Source: Macropodus opercularis (Eukaryota > Chordata > Actinopteri > Anabantiformes > Osphronemidae). From it: a DNA stretch of 64,000 nt. Positions 12,170 through 25,960 of this stretch are shown in pieces (within the stretch, counting starts at the first letter, position 1; each line of letters begins with the position of its first letter). The position numbers were made by a program, and so were the translations under genes. Under the pieces are notes generated by a model. That model saw only the letters and a program-made list of their open reading frames with translations. It did no database searches and was not told the DNA's origin. The stretch lies in NCBI GenBank assembly GCA_030770545.1, contig CM061100.1, positions 14,686,501 to 14,750,500 on the forward strand, written 5' to 3'.

Positions 12170-15100
12170 ATGTCTGGGTCAGCGCTGCAGGTAAACCGCG
12201 GGATGTCGGCTCCTAAACCACGCTTCGCCTTTAGCAGGACACATCCACGGGCAGCGGACACTTGACGCTGAGTCCGTAAATCTCGGCCGTTTCTGCTCCG
12301 CACTGGCTTTTCTCGTTTGTCTCGTTCGTTTCTCCACGTTGCGCATCAGTCGAATATTGAATCAGTTTAAAAGCTTCGCTGTCGTTGATTGAAGCCTCAT
12401 CGGTTCTAGTCACGTTTAGCTGACGACGTTTGTCTGATTAAAAGTGTCCTAATCTCTCCAGTGACTGCAGCCTTAGCTTTTATACAGCTAATAATAATAA
12501 ATGCAGTCAAGTATAACAAAATTCTGTTCAGTGATTTATATGGTTCAGTGAAGTTGGCTTTTATTTCAGCAGTTTAAAGGATTAATAAAAGTTGAAGGTT
12601 TATTAGTCTGTCAGTAAAGGCCAGAGCTCAGAACATCAGCCTGCGGCAGAAAGGACCTTTCAGTAAAAGATGTTGACCTCAGTCACTTCTTCCCAGTGAG
12701 AAAACCGCACGTTACTGGCTGAACTGGTCTTCTCTCAATTCAGTGTCTCATACGTAGAATAAAACCCATCACTGTCAAATAAAAGGTTCTGACCCCTATT
12801 CGTTGCCTGAAGCCTGTTACTGTTAAAGTGACTTTTCAAAATCCTAACAAACCATCGAAGTTGCTGGTTGTCATCAGTTTGGTTAAAGCAGCCTCACGCT
12901 TCTGTCGGTAGGTCACAACTTGATGTCGCTGAATAAGTAAACGAGTTGGGTACGAGTTAGGACCTTGGGCGGAGGTTTAAACGAGCCAGTGCCATCCAGG
13001 CATTGTTTGAAGAGCTGGCAGTAAAACAGGTTCTCAATACTGAATCATAAGGTTCTAAAAGAAATCTCTGCTTCTGCGGCAAGAACCCTGCAGCCAACGG
13101 GGTCAGGGTGGGATTCAAAGCTTCAGCGCTTACCAACATGTGGACAACGGGGCTGAGGCGGAACGGTTCATACCTGCTGCTTCGTTTGGCTTCAGGGCTC
13201 CTACACCTACGGATCAGTAGATGGCTACTACTCTACAGTACTTCTAATAATTATACCGATGATGGTGGTTATGTAGAAAAAGGACGCTGAAGGTGTAAAG
13301 TGCTGTTAAGTTTTGTGGTAAATATCAGCTGCAGTTGATTTAGTTTCACACGTAATGTCTAAAAAGGCAAAAGTCTAAAGGCAGTAAACGAGTGAAAGCA
13401 GTGACTCGTAGTATTTATCAAAGAGCTGCAAATGAAATTTCTGAATTTTACTGATACTTCCAACGTTTGTGTCTTGTACATTTACTCTGAACTAACTAAT
13501 TGGCCACAGTGTTGTAGTTCTAGGGCGTAATACTCAACCAGGAAAGTCAAAGCAATGGAAAGCTGTCGATACAGCGCTGACTACTTGGACGTCTTCCCCC
13601 ATAAGGTGGAGCCGTTGTGCTTGTTTGATTGTCAAGCTTGCTGCGTCTGGTTTATGCTGTTGATTTTATTTACAGTATATTGTACAGTCATAGTCTCCTT
13701 AAGTGCTGTCGTTTCCTGCCAGTGTGACAAGCTGCCTACTGGCCTCATCATAATAATAATAATAATAATAGTTTCAAAATTAGCTGTGCAAACCACTAAA
13801 TGCTTTTTCTTTTTATAATGAGCTGATGACATGTACGCACTGTTAATGCAAAAATCACAAAATCGGGCTACGATGTTGTTGTTGTCGTCTTTCAGAGCAG
13901 CACCTTGCAGGGCCTGGATGAGGGGGACATTCTGGACCCAGCGTTTCAGATGCATTTGGAAAATGCTCGGACTTTGCTCAGACAGGAGATTCAGCGCGAG
14001 CTGAAGATCAAAGAAGCAGCTGAGAGGATGCGACGTGCCGTCACCAACCGCAAGAGCGCGGCTGACGTGGATGAGCAACTCAAGGCATCGAGCCGAAAGC
14101 TGGACAAGTTACACTGGGAACTGCAGGAGCTGAACGCCAGGTCTATGACCACAGAGAAAGATGCTGCAGGTAATTACAGCGCATACACTGAGCCAGGCCT
14201 TCTGCTCCAACATCAGCGTGTTGGGAGAACACACTAAACCCGGTGACGGCCTCCAGAAGCGCTGGAGCTGGAGAGACGTCACGTTGACTGATCACTACGT
14301 TCACATGGAGTCAGGGCAGCACAGTGTATGATGGAGAGCGAAGTGAAAATGTGTAGGACCTCATTGTGAAAGAAATGATGAATATAACGCTTTTAGTCTT
14401 CAGAGTTGGTAACGTTGGATCTACTCCAAGCAGCTTATGTAGACAGGTGCTTCATTTAGTGCAGATCAGAAGAGTTGAAGTAGGTTTTGTTCACTAATCA
14501 GTTGAACTGCTAGAGCAACATTGAGCTTTTTATATTTTAATCCAGTTCTAATAATGTTTGCGGTGATTTTCATGCAGGCAGCTTGAAAGAGGAAAGCAAC
14601 CAGTCATCAGAGTCGTGTCACTGGGAAGATGTCACATCACCACTGACCGGTCGAGTCAGGACCCTCAAGAAACAGCTGACTATGGAGACCAAGGTTAAAC
14701 AGGGAGCGGAGAACATGATCCAGACCTACACAAACAGCTCCATCAAGGTGCTCCGCATATCACAGACCAGACCAACTTTCTTTATCTAAATAATTACGTA
14801 TATTCGTTTCGAACCTAAATCGCCGCGTTGTCATTTTGTCCTGTACGAACACGCTGGAGTTTACTGTGAGCGATTGCTGTGCCCCAGCATGGATCGGGCC
14901 AGACTTTATTGTTCCCAGTCTCCCACCACAAACCTTCTGCTTCGGAGGCGTCAGAGTTGGCGAGTTACAGCCTCTAGCAGTGGTGGATGCTTGACCCCTG
15001 TGCTCCGTCACCTGACGGACGACTAACTGGATTCCAGACTCTTGAGACGTTCTTTCCTGACGCTCTCTAGTCTGAGCATCAACAACTCTTCCTTGTTGAA

Positions 15101-18100
15101 GAAGACGTTCCTTAATGTCCTTTAGTCAAGTCGTGTGTTTCTACAAACCTCTGTCAGGGTCACGCTTGGTATAAACATGAACAGAAAAACCCCCAGGGAC
15201 ACTTAACATACTACACTTGAGCCCATCCACACACAAAAATGTCAAATTTAAGTGTTTAAACATAATATGCATTAATTGTTTTTGTACAGTTCTGGAGTCA
15301 TTTTTAGCATCAGCCCTAATCAAACCTATGGATTTTCAGAAATGTCTGTTTAACACCAGGTTTTCATCATGACGCCCCATCACACACAAGCTGCACATTC
15401 AGCAAATGAAGGGAAAAGCAGTAGCACATGACATCATCAAGTGGTAAAACCTGCAGAAGACGGAAGCCCAGAAATAACACCTGGCGTGTGTTTGATGCTT
15501 AAGGTCAACTGGCTGCAGCAACTGATCAAATATAAATACACACATTCAACGTTTTAGCATTTTCCAGACTGACTGACCTTCATTTGTTAAGGTAACGATG
15601 GTCTGTCCTTGGTCTGATCGATCATAATATGAATTCCACCAGTTGTCAAATAGGGCCGTCAGCTGTGAACCTGACGTCTGATGGTCCAAACTCGTTAAGG
15701 CAAGAAATTCACGGCACCTGTGAAGTGAAAACCATTTCAGGTGAAGCTCATGGAGCGAACACCAAGAGTGTGCAAAGCCGTAATCAAAGCAAATGGAAGA
15801 ATCAAAAACGCAAACATGTTTGGTTGTTCACTACATAATTCATACGTGTTCGTTCATTCATGAAAATGCAGAAAACCCCTTCAAGGAGAAGGTTTGTCCA
15901 AACGCTTGACGGGTCGTGTCTTACATGCATGAAAACACAAAGCTACCAGCCGTCCCTCAGTGGATCCACGTGCTAAGAGCAGCCCAATTGCCCTTTAGTC
16001 AAATTAGCTGGAAGTGTAACAGGACGGTAGTTTTGTCTACGCTGGTTTAAACGCTCAACTAACTCTAGTATTAGTTGGATTCTTTGACCTGGGCCGTTGT
16101 TGTTGGGTCATGTTCTGTTGATCTTTAGTGTCCATCTTATTCTGCAGGACCGGAAGATGCTGTCTGTGGCCCAGCAGATGCTGCAGGACAGCCGCACAAA
16201 GATTGAGCTGCTGCGGATGCAAATCATCAAAGTCAGTCAAGTCCGACACAAAGACTGGAGTCACGCTGGTGAGTCACAGCTGCATAAACGCCTCTCAACC
16301 GTTCAGCCTCCGTCAGAAGAGAAAAGCGTTAAACCACACGCGAGGCACATAGTAAGACTGACGCCGACGCCTGGTTCCAGCCTCCGATTCAGCCGGAGAG
16401 GAAACCGCTGGTCGGTCATGAAGCCGTGTTTTCTCCGTTTTACAGAGCCTGGACATTGACTTATTTACATGTTTGTTGAATCTTTATGGGGCTTCTTTGG
16501 TCTGGGTAACCAACATAAACGGGTCTAGAGTCAAAGCCACAACAGGTGTACTCGTCATACCAACTGACATTTATCGACTCAAGCAATTGAAATGGAATCA
16601 GTTTAGAACCCAAAGCATATTCTGTGTCTGTATTGCGTGTAAATCAACCATCTGATTCGTCAAAGAAGCCCCTTTATCAGCTATAACCTGGATCCAGACC
16701 ATCACGTTTCCCCTCCATGTCTTTCACTGGAAGGAAATACAGGAAACCTGCAGGAAATAAAATGCTCCTTCAGCGATGGAGAATGTTGTTCGCTGTGTTC
16801 TGTAGTAAAACTTGTATCATTTAAATCTCGTCTTATATTCCGCAAGTGCTAGGTTTCACGAATCAGATGATTTATGTAGTTTAGTCTCCTTAATAAACTG
16901 TAGATGGTTTGAATAGGATGCCTGCTATGGTTTGTGGCCACGGTAATGAAAAATAGGGAAAATGGATCGTTGTTCAGTTTTCACAAATAGGATAAAGGTT
17001 CACAAACCTGAAATGTTGATCAGATTGTTACGCTACATGACTGTAGCGTAACAATCTGATCAACATTTCAACCTGTGAGAGGTCTTGGTGGTGTTTGACC
17101 AGGACACACGCTACCTCACATAAAAACATCTCTGTCGTGGTCCATCTGAGGAATATCGCTAAACTCAGGAGCATCCTCTCACACAGTGATGCTGAAACAT
17201 GAAGTAGTTCCTTCAGGCTGGACGACTGTAGCTGCCTGCTCATAGTTTGTCCCAACAACCCTTCAGTTCAGCCTCCAGTTCATTAACACGCTGCAGCCAG
17301 AGTCTGGCTGGAAGAGACGTCACCTTTCTCCTACATTAGCTTCTCTGTCCTGTAAAATCTAGGATAGAATTTAAATCCTTAATGATTCAGCTCCATCAGA
17401 GCCGTTTTCCTCATTCATTGTCTCATGTAGTTGTGTCACCATCACGTCATGGCCCAACCCACCTACCTGTGTTTTGTTTGCTGCCTGTTGGTTTTGCTCG
17501 TTTGTCCTCTTCTCAATCTCAACCAGTTGCACCAGTTTGTCCAGCTTCCTTGCTTTTGTCGACTTTATCCAATGTCCGGAGGCTGCAGCTAATGTCGTTT
17601 AGAACAGGCTTAGGACTCGTCTGGGAGGCGGTTTCTGTGACTCCACTTGCTGAAGGCAGAGAGAACTCTGTCGGGTAGTCGGTGTCCAAGGAAGATGAGG
17701 AGTCTTTCGGTGTGTCCGTGGACGATTGCTTTATTGGTGGTGCACTTGAAAAATCAAATAACATAACGTTGAAGACGGGGCAGAAACGCTTAACATCGAT
17801 ATTAACAGTAAAGTGCCTGTGATCAGCGATACTCAGCGACGCAGAGCAGAGTTGTCAGAAAAACACCAGCCTGACCCGTCGAAAAACTGTTTTATATTGT
17901 TTTTGCAGAATTACTTTGACTAATCACTAACTAATTATCTCATGTTGCAGTAAGTCAGCTGCTCAAATTAAAGGATTAGATGTGGTAACGTTGCTTTGGC
18001 TGAGAAAAACTCTGCTAAGTTAACCTATGACTAAAAAAGTTTAAAGTTCAGGTTCAGGAAGTGAACATTTAAACTGAACTCTGACCTTCAGGTCAACCCG

Positions 18101-21100
18101 TGGAGATGATCAGTCCTCTGGAGCTGCGGGTGGCTGAACTCATGCACCGCACGAAGGTTGAGTCGGCCGTGGCAGAAGGTGCTAAGAATGTGGTGAAGCA
18201 GCTGAGTCGGCGGAACGTCCAAGACCGCCGCGTCCTGGCCGAGGTGGGTAGTAGCTGGACCAGACGGAACCGTGATGACGGTAAACGCGTTCGCTATGTT
18301 GACAGTGAGTGACCGTCTCCTGCAGACTTGCTTTTCAGCTTTAACTTGGGAATAATTCTGCAGCTGGTTTTCAACCATTTGTAGTGAGGCAGAAAACCAT
18401 CACGTGCATCATCTGTTCTTTAACCATCAGTCAAATGTGTCTATGGATTAATCGCATTCCACCAAGAAGATCTGAAGCCGTAATGACTGAAGGGTTTAAT
18501 ACTTGCTTAAAAGTTATTAAGTACGATTTACAAACCCAGTTTATTATTGTGGATTTGTCAACGATGAAGAAGGATCCATTCAGAATTGACCTTGTCGTCT
18601 GTCACACGGGTCCATCAGGCTCCGCCCAAGAAAAACTCGGCCCAACGCTGTTTCTGCCACTGCTGCTCTCCTGACTGCGTTAGAATCCACATAGCTCAGC
18701 TACTGTGCTGTAGGAAGGACTGCGACGTACCAGCGTGGTTCAGTGAGCTGCTGCTCACACGTCCGTGTGCACGATTGATAGTGTTCATGTGTTGCTTGAC
18801 TGAGAGGAGCTGTTGGATTTTGTTACTGTATCACTTGATGGCACTGGTCGTGCATTTTAAGCACAGTAGCTGTGCCATGTAGCTGTGACCACAGTGATGT
18901 ACCGAGGTCAGACTCTGGTGGCGTTACCAGGACGACAGGATGCTGTGACCTGATCTGCACTACGTCACACGGAGGATAACGTCTGCCAGAGAGCTTGACG
19001 CTTTCAGACTAGATCTATACAATATACAGACGCCTTATTGAGGCTTCCAGGTCCAATATTCTTGAGCCTGAAAAGCGTAATCGGGAGCGTTTTAGAGCAA
19101 CGGTGAGCTCAGGTTCCACTGCTCCACTTCTAGACACAATTCAAAGGGCGTCTTTTGCACAGAACCCAGCTGTTCTCAGCCTGCGTCATAGTTTTCACCA
19201 CGATTTCAGTAAATGTTTGAGTAAATTCTAGTCATGGCTCCACTTCTCAAATTAATTTTAGGAAAGAAATCTTTGAGCCTTTTTGTTTACCTTGTTCCGT
19301 GTCCTTCAGGCTCAGGCCCGAATGCAAGAGTCCACTCAGAAGGTGAATTTGTTGCGACTCTCTCTGGAGAGGCTTTCGAATGATTTACCCCAGGACCATC
19401 CCAAGCAAGCTCCCATCAGAGAGGCGCTAATGTTGGAAACCTCGCCTTACGGCACACCCAAGAAGCAATCCAGTGCTCCGGCCGCCTGCTGCCCCACCTC
19501 TGTCTTCAAACCCGCCAGGCTGACAGGTTGCTCCCTCCAACCAGCACACGTCTCCTAATCAATTCTGAAAAGCGTTTTCTCTGGGCTCGCTTGATAACGG
19601 CAACGTTTTTCCTCAGGACGGTTGGAGGTATGTTTGATGGGCTGCCAAGATCTGTTGGAGTCACTTCCAGGCAGCGCAGTCCCAGCGTCAGCCCGGACTG
19701 GAAGCCTCTCAGAGGCCAAGTCTCTGAAGGTGAGAGCTGGACTCTCCGCACGCAGTAGCAAGACGGCCAAGGCGGATGAGCTGAGCTGTAAGTCGTTCTG
19801 CTAACTTCTGTTTCTCTTCCCTTCACCTAGGAGCCAAAATAGCTTTTTATAGTCACTACTATATGTAGATAATATGTAGTAAAGATCCAAAAACACTTTC
19901 CTATGAAAGCAATGAAAACGTCTATTATAGACTCCTGTTCAAATGAAGCCTCCTTTTTTGTTTTTTGTAAATGTATTATCAAATGTTACAGCCATTAAAA
20001 ATCACTGTCCACCACTTGCTACATTTTCTAAACGTTTTATTTTGTTATTTCACGAACTGCTGAGGTTTTGCTTTGAGCTAATGTCTTTTCATTTGGATTT
20101 CATCGCTTTGCATGTGCGTTTCTCAGCGGAGATAAGAGCCGTTCTGAAGGTGGACAACAGGATAGTGGGACACACACACTGGAGACAGCTGGGCAAGGAC
20201 GCCTGGGGCCAGAGCTTCAGCATCGACCTGGAACGGGTCAGTGGCTTTCAGTTCACGAAGCGCGTAATGTTTTATTCTGCCTATGTGTCGAAGAGGAGCC
20301 TATGAGAAGCTGAGTAGGAGCAGAGTGCAGACACGTATGTGTAGCATGTTGTTGGGTGGCTTTTCTAGACACATTACACAAGCATTTGTGTCTCTGAATA
20401 AAACTGATCGGAGCAACAAGCATCTCTGTACTTGTGCGTCGTTGAGAATCGTATCGGCGCCTGCTGAAATCCTGGTCGCATGGACTGATCATTAAACGCT
20501 GGCTTTGCTCTGACATGTCCAGCAGCTCAGCCTGCAGCGATGACACCGAGCCGCCCGGTGCTCCACGCTGCAGCTAATGGTTGGATGAATATCGCGTCTC
20601 CTCCCTCTGTGGAGACTGAAGCTTGGGGAGTATTTAGCGTTTGGATCCAGGCTGTGAAGGAATTTCCAGGACTAAACTGATGTGGCAACGGAAGCTTCCT
20701 CTGAATCTAGAGACTCAATCATTGGATCCTGTTTGATCAGAGTGAATCATAAATGGACTTACTTCAGTCTGAAACATGAGTTTACCAGGATGATTGGGGG
20801 AAACTACAATGGTATTTGTTGAATTATGCGAAATGGGGGATTCAGATCAATTTAAATGTGTATGAGTGGTCATTGCTGTAGGCAGCCGCTCTGTGGCTCC
20901 TTCTGCTTTTACCGCGTGTAACACACTTCAAGCTGGTCAAAGTCATGATGCTGCATTCAAAAATGAATAAAAGCAAGAGAGTAACCTCTTAAAGTCTTTC
21001 TGCTGTGTGTTAGTCCAGGGAGCTGGAAATTGCCGTGTACTGGAGGGACTGGCGGGCGATGTGTGGGGTCAAGTTCCTGCGGCTGGAAGACTTTCTGGAC

Positions 21101-24100
21101 AACCAGCGTCATGGCATGTGTCTACAGCTGGAGCCTCAAGGCCTGCTCTTCATTGAGGTGGGTACTTCTGTTCCATCCTTCCTTTTTGGTTCATTCACTT
21201 CGTTAAACCATAAAACTAGTTTATAGTCACAAGCTGTAAACATGTGTCCCTGATGCAGCAACTGCAATAAGCCAGATCCCAAATCAGTGCCTCTGTTTCC
21301 AGGTGACGTTTATCAATCCTGTCATCGAGCGCTGCTCCAAACTTCAGAGGCAAAGGAGAATTTTCCCTAAAGAAAAAGGTGACTGCATTTAGTCTGTTAT
21401 CATCTGCTGTGATATTAATCCACGTCCCATGAGTCCTTTAAACCATATACATGTCTGCTCTCTGTGGGACGTTGTCTCTGTAGCAGAAGGAGATTAAATC
21501 TGAACAAATGTTCTGTTGGGATCGTTTTGAAATTAGGAAAAATCACACAGTTCTTGGGAAATCGTGTTGTCGGTCATCAGATATCCAGGCAAACAACAGT
21601 ACAGTACACATTAGTAATTAGTCACCTGCTTCTCACAGGGAAGGACTTTCTGCGTGCGGCACAGATGAACATCAACTTTGCCACTTGGGGCCGTTTGATG
21701 ATGAGCATCCTGCCTCCGTGCAGCTCCCTGGAGCCCATGAGCCCTCCACTAGCAGGCCCCACATCCTCCATCGCTTCACCAGCACAGTGAGACGCGAAGA
21801 CGCTTGACAGTGATGCAGTATAACAGTGATGTTACAGGACCAAAGCAGACGCGTGTTACAGGCCTGCACTTTGTCTGGATAAACGTTCTTTTCTATTATT
21901 CATTTATTCGTCTATAGCTGCTGTGCAACAACATCTGTAAAGCAATAGTACATTCAAAGATCTGCAGTGTGAATGTGAACACATCCTGGCCGGGAACCAA
22001 CCTAACCGCAGCGTTTCATCAAGCTCGGCTCTGCTTGGCTGCATTCAACCCAGTTATGGTTTAACTTTGTTTTTGTCACTTTCCGTTCCAGCGAACCTGC
22101 TGCATTGAGTCTAAACTTTTCCAAAGAACAGCCTGGCAGGTCTCCACGTCAGACAAGAAGCAGCAAAGACTCTCCACTGGTGAGAAAGTTGGTGACGTGG
22201 TTGCATGTAGGCGTACAGACAAAAGGTTTGAACTTGTCCTAGTGTCTGTGAAGACGCTCGTCGTCCAGGTGAAGTTGTCAGAGAGTAGAATCGTTTCTCG
22301 TCCGTTCACATGACTCGGCTCTCAGAGAACTTCTGCTAATGGTGTTTTTCCACCCATCCACTGATGTGTCGCTTGTTTGTTTGGTGAAATAACAGATTCC
22401 CAATGAAACCATGAGCCCGATGTTTAGGAGACAAACCTCCATCCAGCTAAGTCCACAGTAAGTCATTCTGTTGCATTCATTTCTGCTTCGTGTTATATCT
22501 AATATCTAAATATAATAGAGCTCTAAACATTTATGCCTTTTCTGTTCTTGTAGCAAAGACGAAGGCTTAAAGATGGAAGACTTCAACTGTATTTCAGTCC
22601 TTGGTAGAGGTCACTTTGGAAAGGTACATACTGTTTAACACTTACTCTACAAGCCACCTCCTAATGCTAGAAATATGCCTAATGTTTTAAGAGACGATCT
22701 AAAAATGTCTCTTCTGCTACGTCCACGGCGCCAAGGTGCTGTTGGCAGAGCACAAGAAGTCCAGCAAACTGTTTGCCATCAAAGCCCTGAAAAAAGGAGA
22801 CATTGTGACTCGTGATGAAGTTGACAGGTAAGAATTGCTTAATCGTGTGTCTGGTTCTCTATCTCTATTGGTTCATTTGCTTGATGGAGTTCTGAAGCAC
22901 AAGTCGGAGCCACGTTGTATCTTGTTCTTACTCCTTTCAGGCTCTGAAGCAAAATTAACATTAGGACAAATGCCAAACGTCATGCAGTTATAATGGAAGC
23001 CATCATTTCAGTAACGGCCCTTTTTTGTGTTCAGCCTCATGTGTGAAAAGAGGATTTTCGAAGTGATCAATGCCTCCCGACACCCGTTCCTGGTGAACCT
23101 GCACGGCTGCTTCCAGACTGCAGACCATGTGTGCTTTGTGATGGCCTACTCCCCAGGAGGGGATCTGATGACACACATCCACACCAGCATCTTCACTGAG
23201 ACACAGGCCAGGTGAGCAAACGTCCTCTCTCTGAACGAGCTTCACGCGCTAGTGCTGTGCCGCTCGGGTTCTTTTGATCCTCTTTGTCTTCTGACTGAAG
23301 GTTCTATTCGTCCTGTGTGCTGCTGGGTCTGGAGTTTCTCCACCAGAACAAAATAGTTTACAGGTGAGAAGTTGTCATGTTGACTTAAGTGTTTGTACGT
23401 CAGAAGCGTGTAGTGTAACTTAGTGTCTGTTTGTCAGGGATCTAAAGCTGGATAATTTATTGATGGACGCAGATGGCTTTGTCAGAATAGCAGACTTCGG
23501 TCTATGCAAAGAAGGTAAAGGCATTTTACAGCAGTTCAGTTCTTCTTTTTACCCACAATATATATAAAATGGTTCACGGCAGGGCAACGGTTCCTTTCTG
23601 TGATCGCTGTGTGTAGGTATGGGCCACGGGGATCGCACCTCAACGTTCTGTGGCACGCCAGAGTTTCTGGCTCCAGAGGTCCTGACAGACAGCAACTACA
23701 CCCGCAGCGTGGACTGGTGGGGTCTGGGAGTCCTCATCTATGAAATGTTGGTGGGGGAGGTCAGTATTAACACGAACCTTCATCACCAAGCCCAGCAAAG
23801 TCATTCTAGTGACCGTCTTACAGCTGAGAAGGCCTCAAAGGCCGTAGAGTCACTGACGTGCCGCACGTTTACACGTCCTACAACTAGATGAGCAGCTCTG
23901 GATTGTCTTCACATGCAGCTACAGTAAAGTAGTAGTCAAGTCGTTTTTACTGATGGAATTTAGAACCAGGTGGCAACTTTAGCCTGTTGTCCATAAATCA
24001 GCTTTACCGTGACTGTTGGTGGAAAATAGGTTTTGTGAAGTGTGGCTCACGTGATTCTGCTGATGCTGAATGTTTTTGTTAAACCTCAGACAGCAGTCAT

Positions 24101-25688
24101 GCCCAGACAGACAGCTCCCCAGTGCCATGTCTTGTATGACACCCTTCTTCAGGATTAAGGAGAGTTCTGTTTCCAAGACGTGTGTGCTGGGAGTCTGTAC
24201 CTGAAAAGTATGTCAAGCTAGACGCAATCCATGGCTCTGCCCCAGACATCAACACACTAGTTCTCTGTGGACTGGCTGTCAGGACCAATGCATCAGAGAG
24301 AGGGGGAGGCCAAAGGGGGGCCAAGAGAAAGAGACAAGCCCTACAGAAACGTACCAGCATATCATAACAATAACAGCCAATAATAATAATGATGATGACA
24401 GTAATATAAAGAACAGTAATAACGCACAGAGCACACGGCTAACAGGAAGCATACAAACAAGTCTGTGCCGCCTGTAACTCCTACCAGAGGAGAGGACATT
24501 TAGCTTGTGTCACATTATGTTTCACTGGAGCCTCTTTACTAATGAGACGGTGTGAAGTTTCTATGTTGGCATAAACACATTGATTTGGTTTTAGGGTCGT
24601 ATCGTATGTCATGATCTAGATATAACGACTGGAACCTTTTGATTCAGCAGCCACTGAAATAAACAATGACTGCTTACATAGAAATCGTCCTTATACGACA
24701 GCCGGTACGATGAAACCAAAGTATTTATTGTGCTACACTGAACCGTTTGACCATGGTACTACTGCAGTACCAGTGTAGTGTGGTGCTCCTTGTTCTTCCA
24801 GTCCCCCTTCCCTGGTGATGACGAGGAAGAGGTGTTTGACAGCATTGTCAACGATGAAGTGCACTACCCTCGCTTTCTCTCTCCTGAGTCCGTGTTCCTC
24901 ATTCAGAAGGTTGGTGCCTTGTGAAACGGACTCGGTCTCCAGTGCATTCATGAGCAGGGCTTTGAATGGTTGTTGTCTTATTGTCTCGCTGTGTTTCAGC
25001 TGCTGCAAAAAAATCCTGAGCTGAGACTTGGAGCAGGAAGGGAAGATGCCTTGGAGATCAAAAGACACACATTCTTCCAGGTTATGTGTTTGCAATACGT
25101 CTGCATATATATGAACTCAAATGTGATCAGATGGTTTACACGTCCTACAACTAGATGAGCAGAACTCATGAAACAAACGGGGACAAACATTCTGTACTTG
25201 CCAGACTTAAGGGCTCTCATTTAAACCAAAAGGCTCCGTACCTGCCTCGCTTAAACCCAAACGCTCTATTGAGCGTCCTCTCCACACTCAGGCTTCTGTT
25301 CCCCTTATCAGCCTGCTTTGAGTTCTATCACACTGTTGTCAACACCAGAACGTCCTGGTAAAGGCCCGGATCTTGTAAGAAGGCAGGACGTTGAGATCGC
25401 TGCATGTTATACGTATGCCGTTTAGATCTAAACAGAGAGGTCTTCTATCGTGGTGGTTCTCCTATAAGATGCTTCGTCTGTCAACAGGAAACGGACTGGG
25501 ACGCCCTGCTCGCCAAAAAGGTTAAGCCTCCTTTCCTGCCAGTCATCAGGGCCCCGCAGGATGTCAGCAACTTTGACAAAGAGTTCACTCACCTCAAGCC
25601 AGTCCTCACCCTTCCACAGACTCCCTGCATCCTCACTGCAGAGCAACAAGAAATCTTCGCTGACTTCGACTTCTCTTCCATAAGTTGA
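12170..25688 (+). CDS. pkn3: Serine/threonine protein kinase N3 (PRK3)
   Basis: Rho-effector kinase of the PKC-related family. Exons: 12170-12190, 13896-14169, 14578-14747, 16148-16268, 18092-18243, 19310-19526, 19617-19787, 20127-20236, 21014-21157, 21303-21378, 21639-21786, 22092-22179, 22396-22457, 22554-22623, 22736-22827, 23035-23211, 23301-23363, 23438-23514, 23617-23759, 24802-24909, 25000-25080, 25488-25688 (TGA): 921 aa (human 889). Start ATG follows CCACC. Three HR1 Rho-binding coiled coils lie at about 10-280 (RQEIQRELKIKEAAERMRR; KVKQGAENM; VAEGAKNVVKQLSRR), a C2-like region at about 319-470, and the kinase at about 590-850 with GRGHFGK, FAIK, YRDLKLDN, DFG and TFCGTPEFLAPE. The C-tail hydrophobic motif is FADFDF with an acidic residue, as in PRKs. 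All catalytic residues are present. Head-to-head with set, convergent with zdhhc12. Confidence 0.97.
12191..13895 (+). other. pkn3 intron 1
   Basis: 1.7 kb between the 7-codon first exon and the HR1 exon. It holds a TAA microsatellite (13749-13770) near its 3' end and nothing else I can identify. Confidence 0.7.
13749..13770. repeat. (ATA)n microsatellite
   Basis: Short perfect AAT/ATA trinucleotide run in pkn3 intron 1. Confidence 0.9.
14748..16147 (+). other. pkn3 intron 3
   Basis: 1.4 kb without coding character. A stretch at about 15345-15410 resembles one at about 43925-43995 (shared phrases GCCCCATCA, ACACCaGGTTTT), suggesting an old dispersed repeat. Confidence 0.5.
17009..17070. repeat. 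Perfect inverted repeat: 29-bp arms, 4-nt loop
   Basis: Arms 17009-17037 and 17042-17070 are exact reverse complements around TGAC, inside pkn3 intron 4 and next to a dispersed-repeat copy. Confidence 0.95.
17083..17400 (-). mobile_element. Dispersed teleost repeat, family R, copy 1 (reverse)
   Basis: Its reverse complement matches 39900-40140 over phrases such as TTTCAGCATCACTSTGTGAG, AGAGGATGCTCCT and GGACAGAGAAGCTAAT. Non-coding fragment in pkn3 intron 4. Confidence 0.75.
23760..24801 (+). other. pkn3 intron 19, hosting one copy of the 606-bp duplicated block
   Basis: Contains a 29-nt motif (23867-23895) also found in intron 21 (25134-25162), followed at once by the duplicated block 23892-24497. 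The rest shows nothing recognisable. Confidence 0.85.
23892..24497. repeat. 606-bp duplicated block, copy 1
   Basis: Reads the same as 26617-27222 at a constant offset of 2725 nt wherever I compared the two; flanks differ on both sides. Non-coding: short frames only, ending in an AT-rich AATAAT/GATGAT stretch. Probably a dispersed repeat rather than a gene part. Confidence 0.9.
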
Positions 25689-25921
25689 CCAAAGGGAGTC
25701 GTGTGATGGTGGAAGCTTGGTCCTACATCAAGCAGCTGTTTGTACTATGTAATACCCGTCATTAATGTATTCTGTTATTCGTTTTACAAAAAGGTTGATT
25801 TGTAGATGTTAGCGCTGCCTTGTCATCCCATGGTGTAAATATCTGTGATCTTAGTGAAGTGTCTCAGCCTTGAATTTAATTTAAGTTTCTCAGTGAACAA
25901 TGTGTAATAATACTGACATAA

Positions 25922-25960
25922 AATAAACCAGTCTGTATGTATGGTGTGAATGTTAATAAA
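25922..25960 (+). terminator. pkn3: pkn3 polyadenylation signals (two AATAAA)
   Basis: Hexamers at 25922-25927 and 25955-25960, about 235-270 nt after the stop codon. Confidence 0.8.

Noticed and set aside
23979..24367. Small frames inside the 606-bp duplicated block
   Set aside because: Identical in the second copy because the DNA is identical; no start context, splice logic or recognisable protein.
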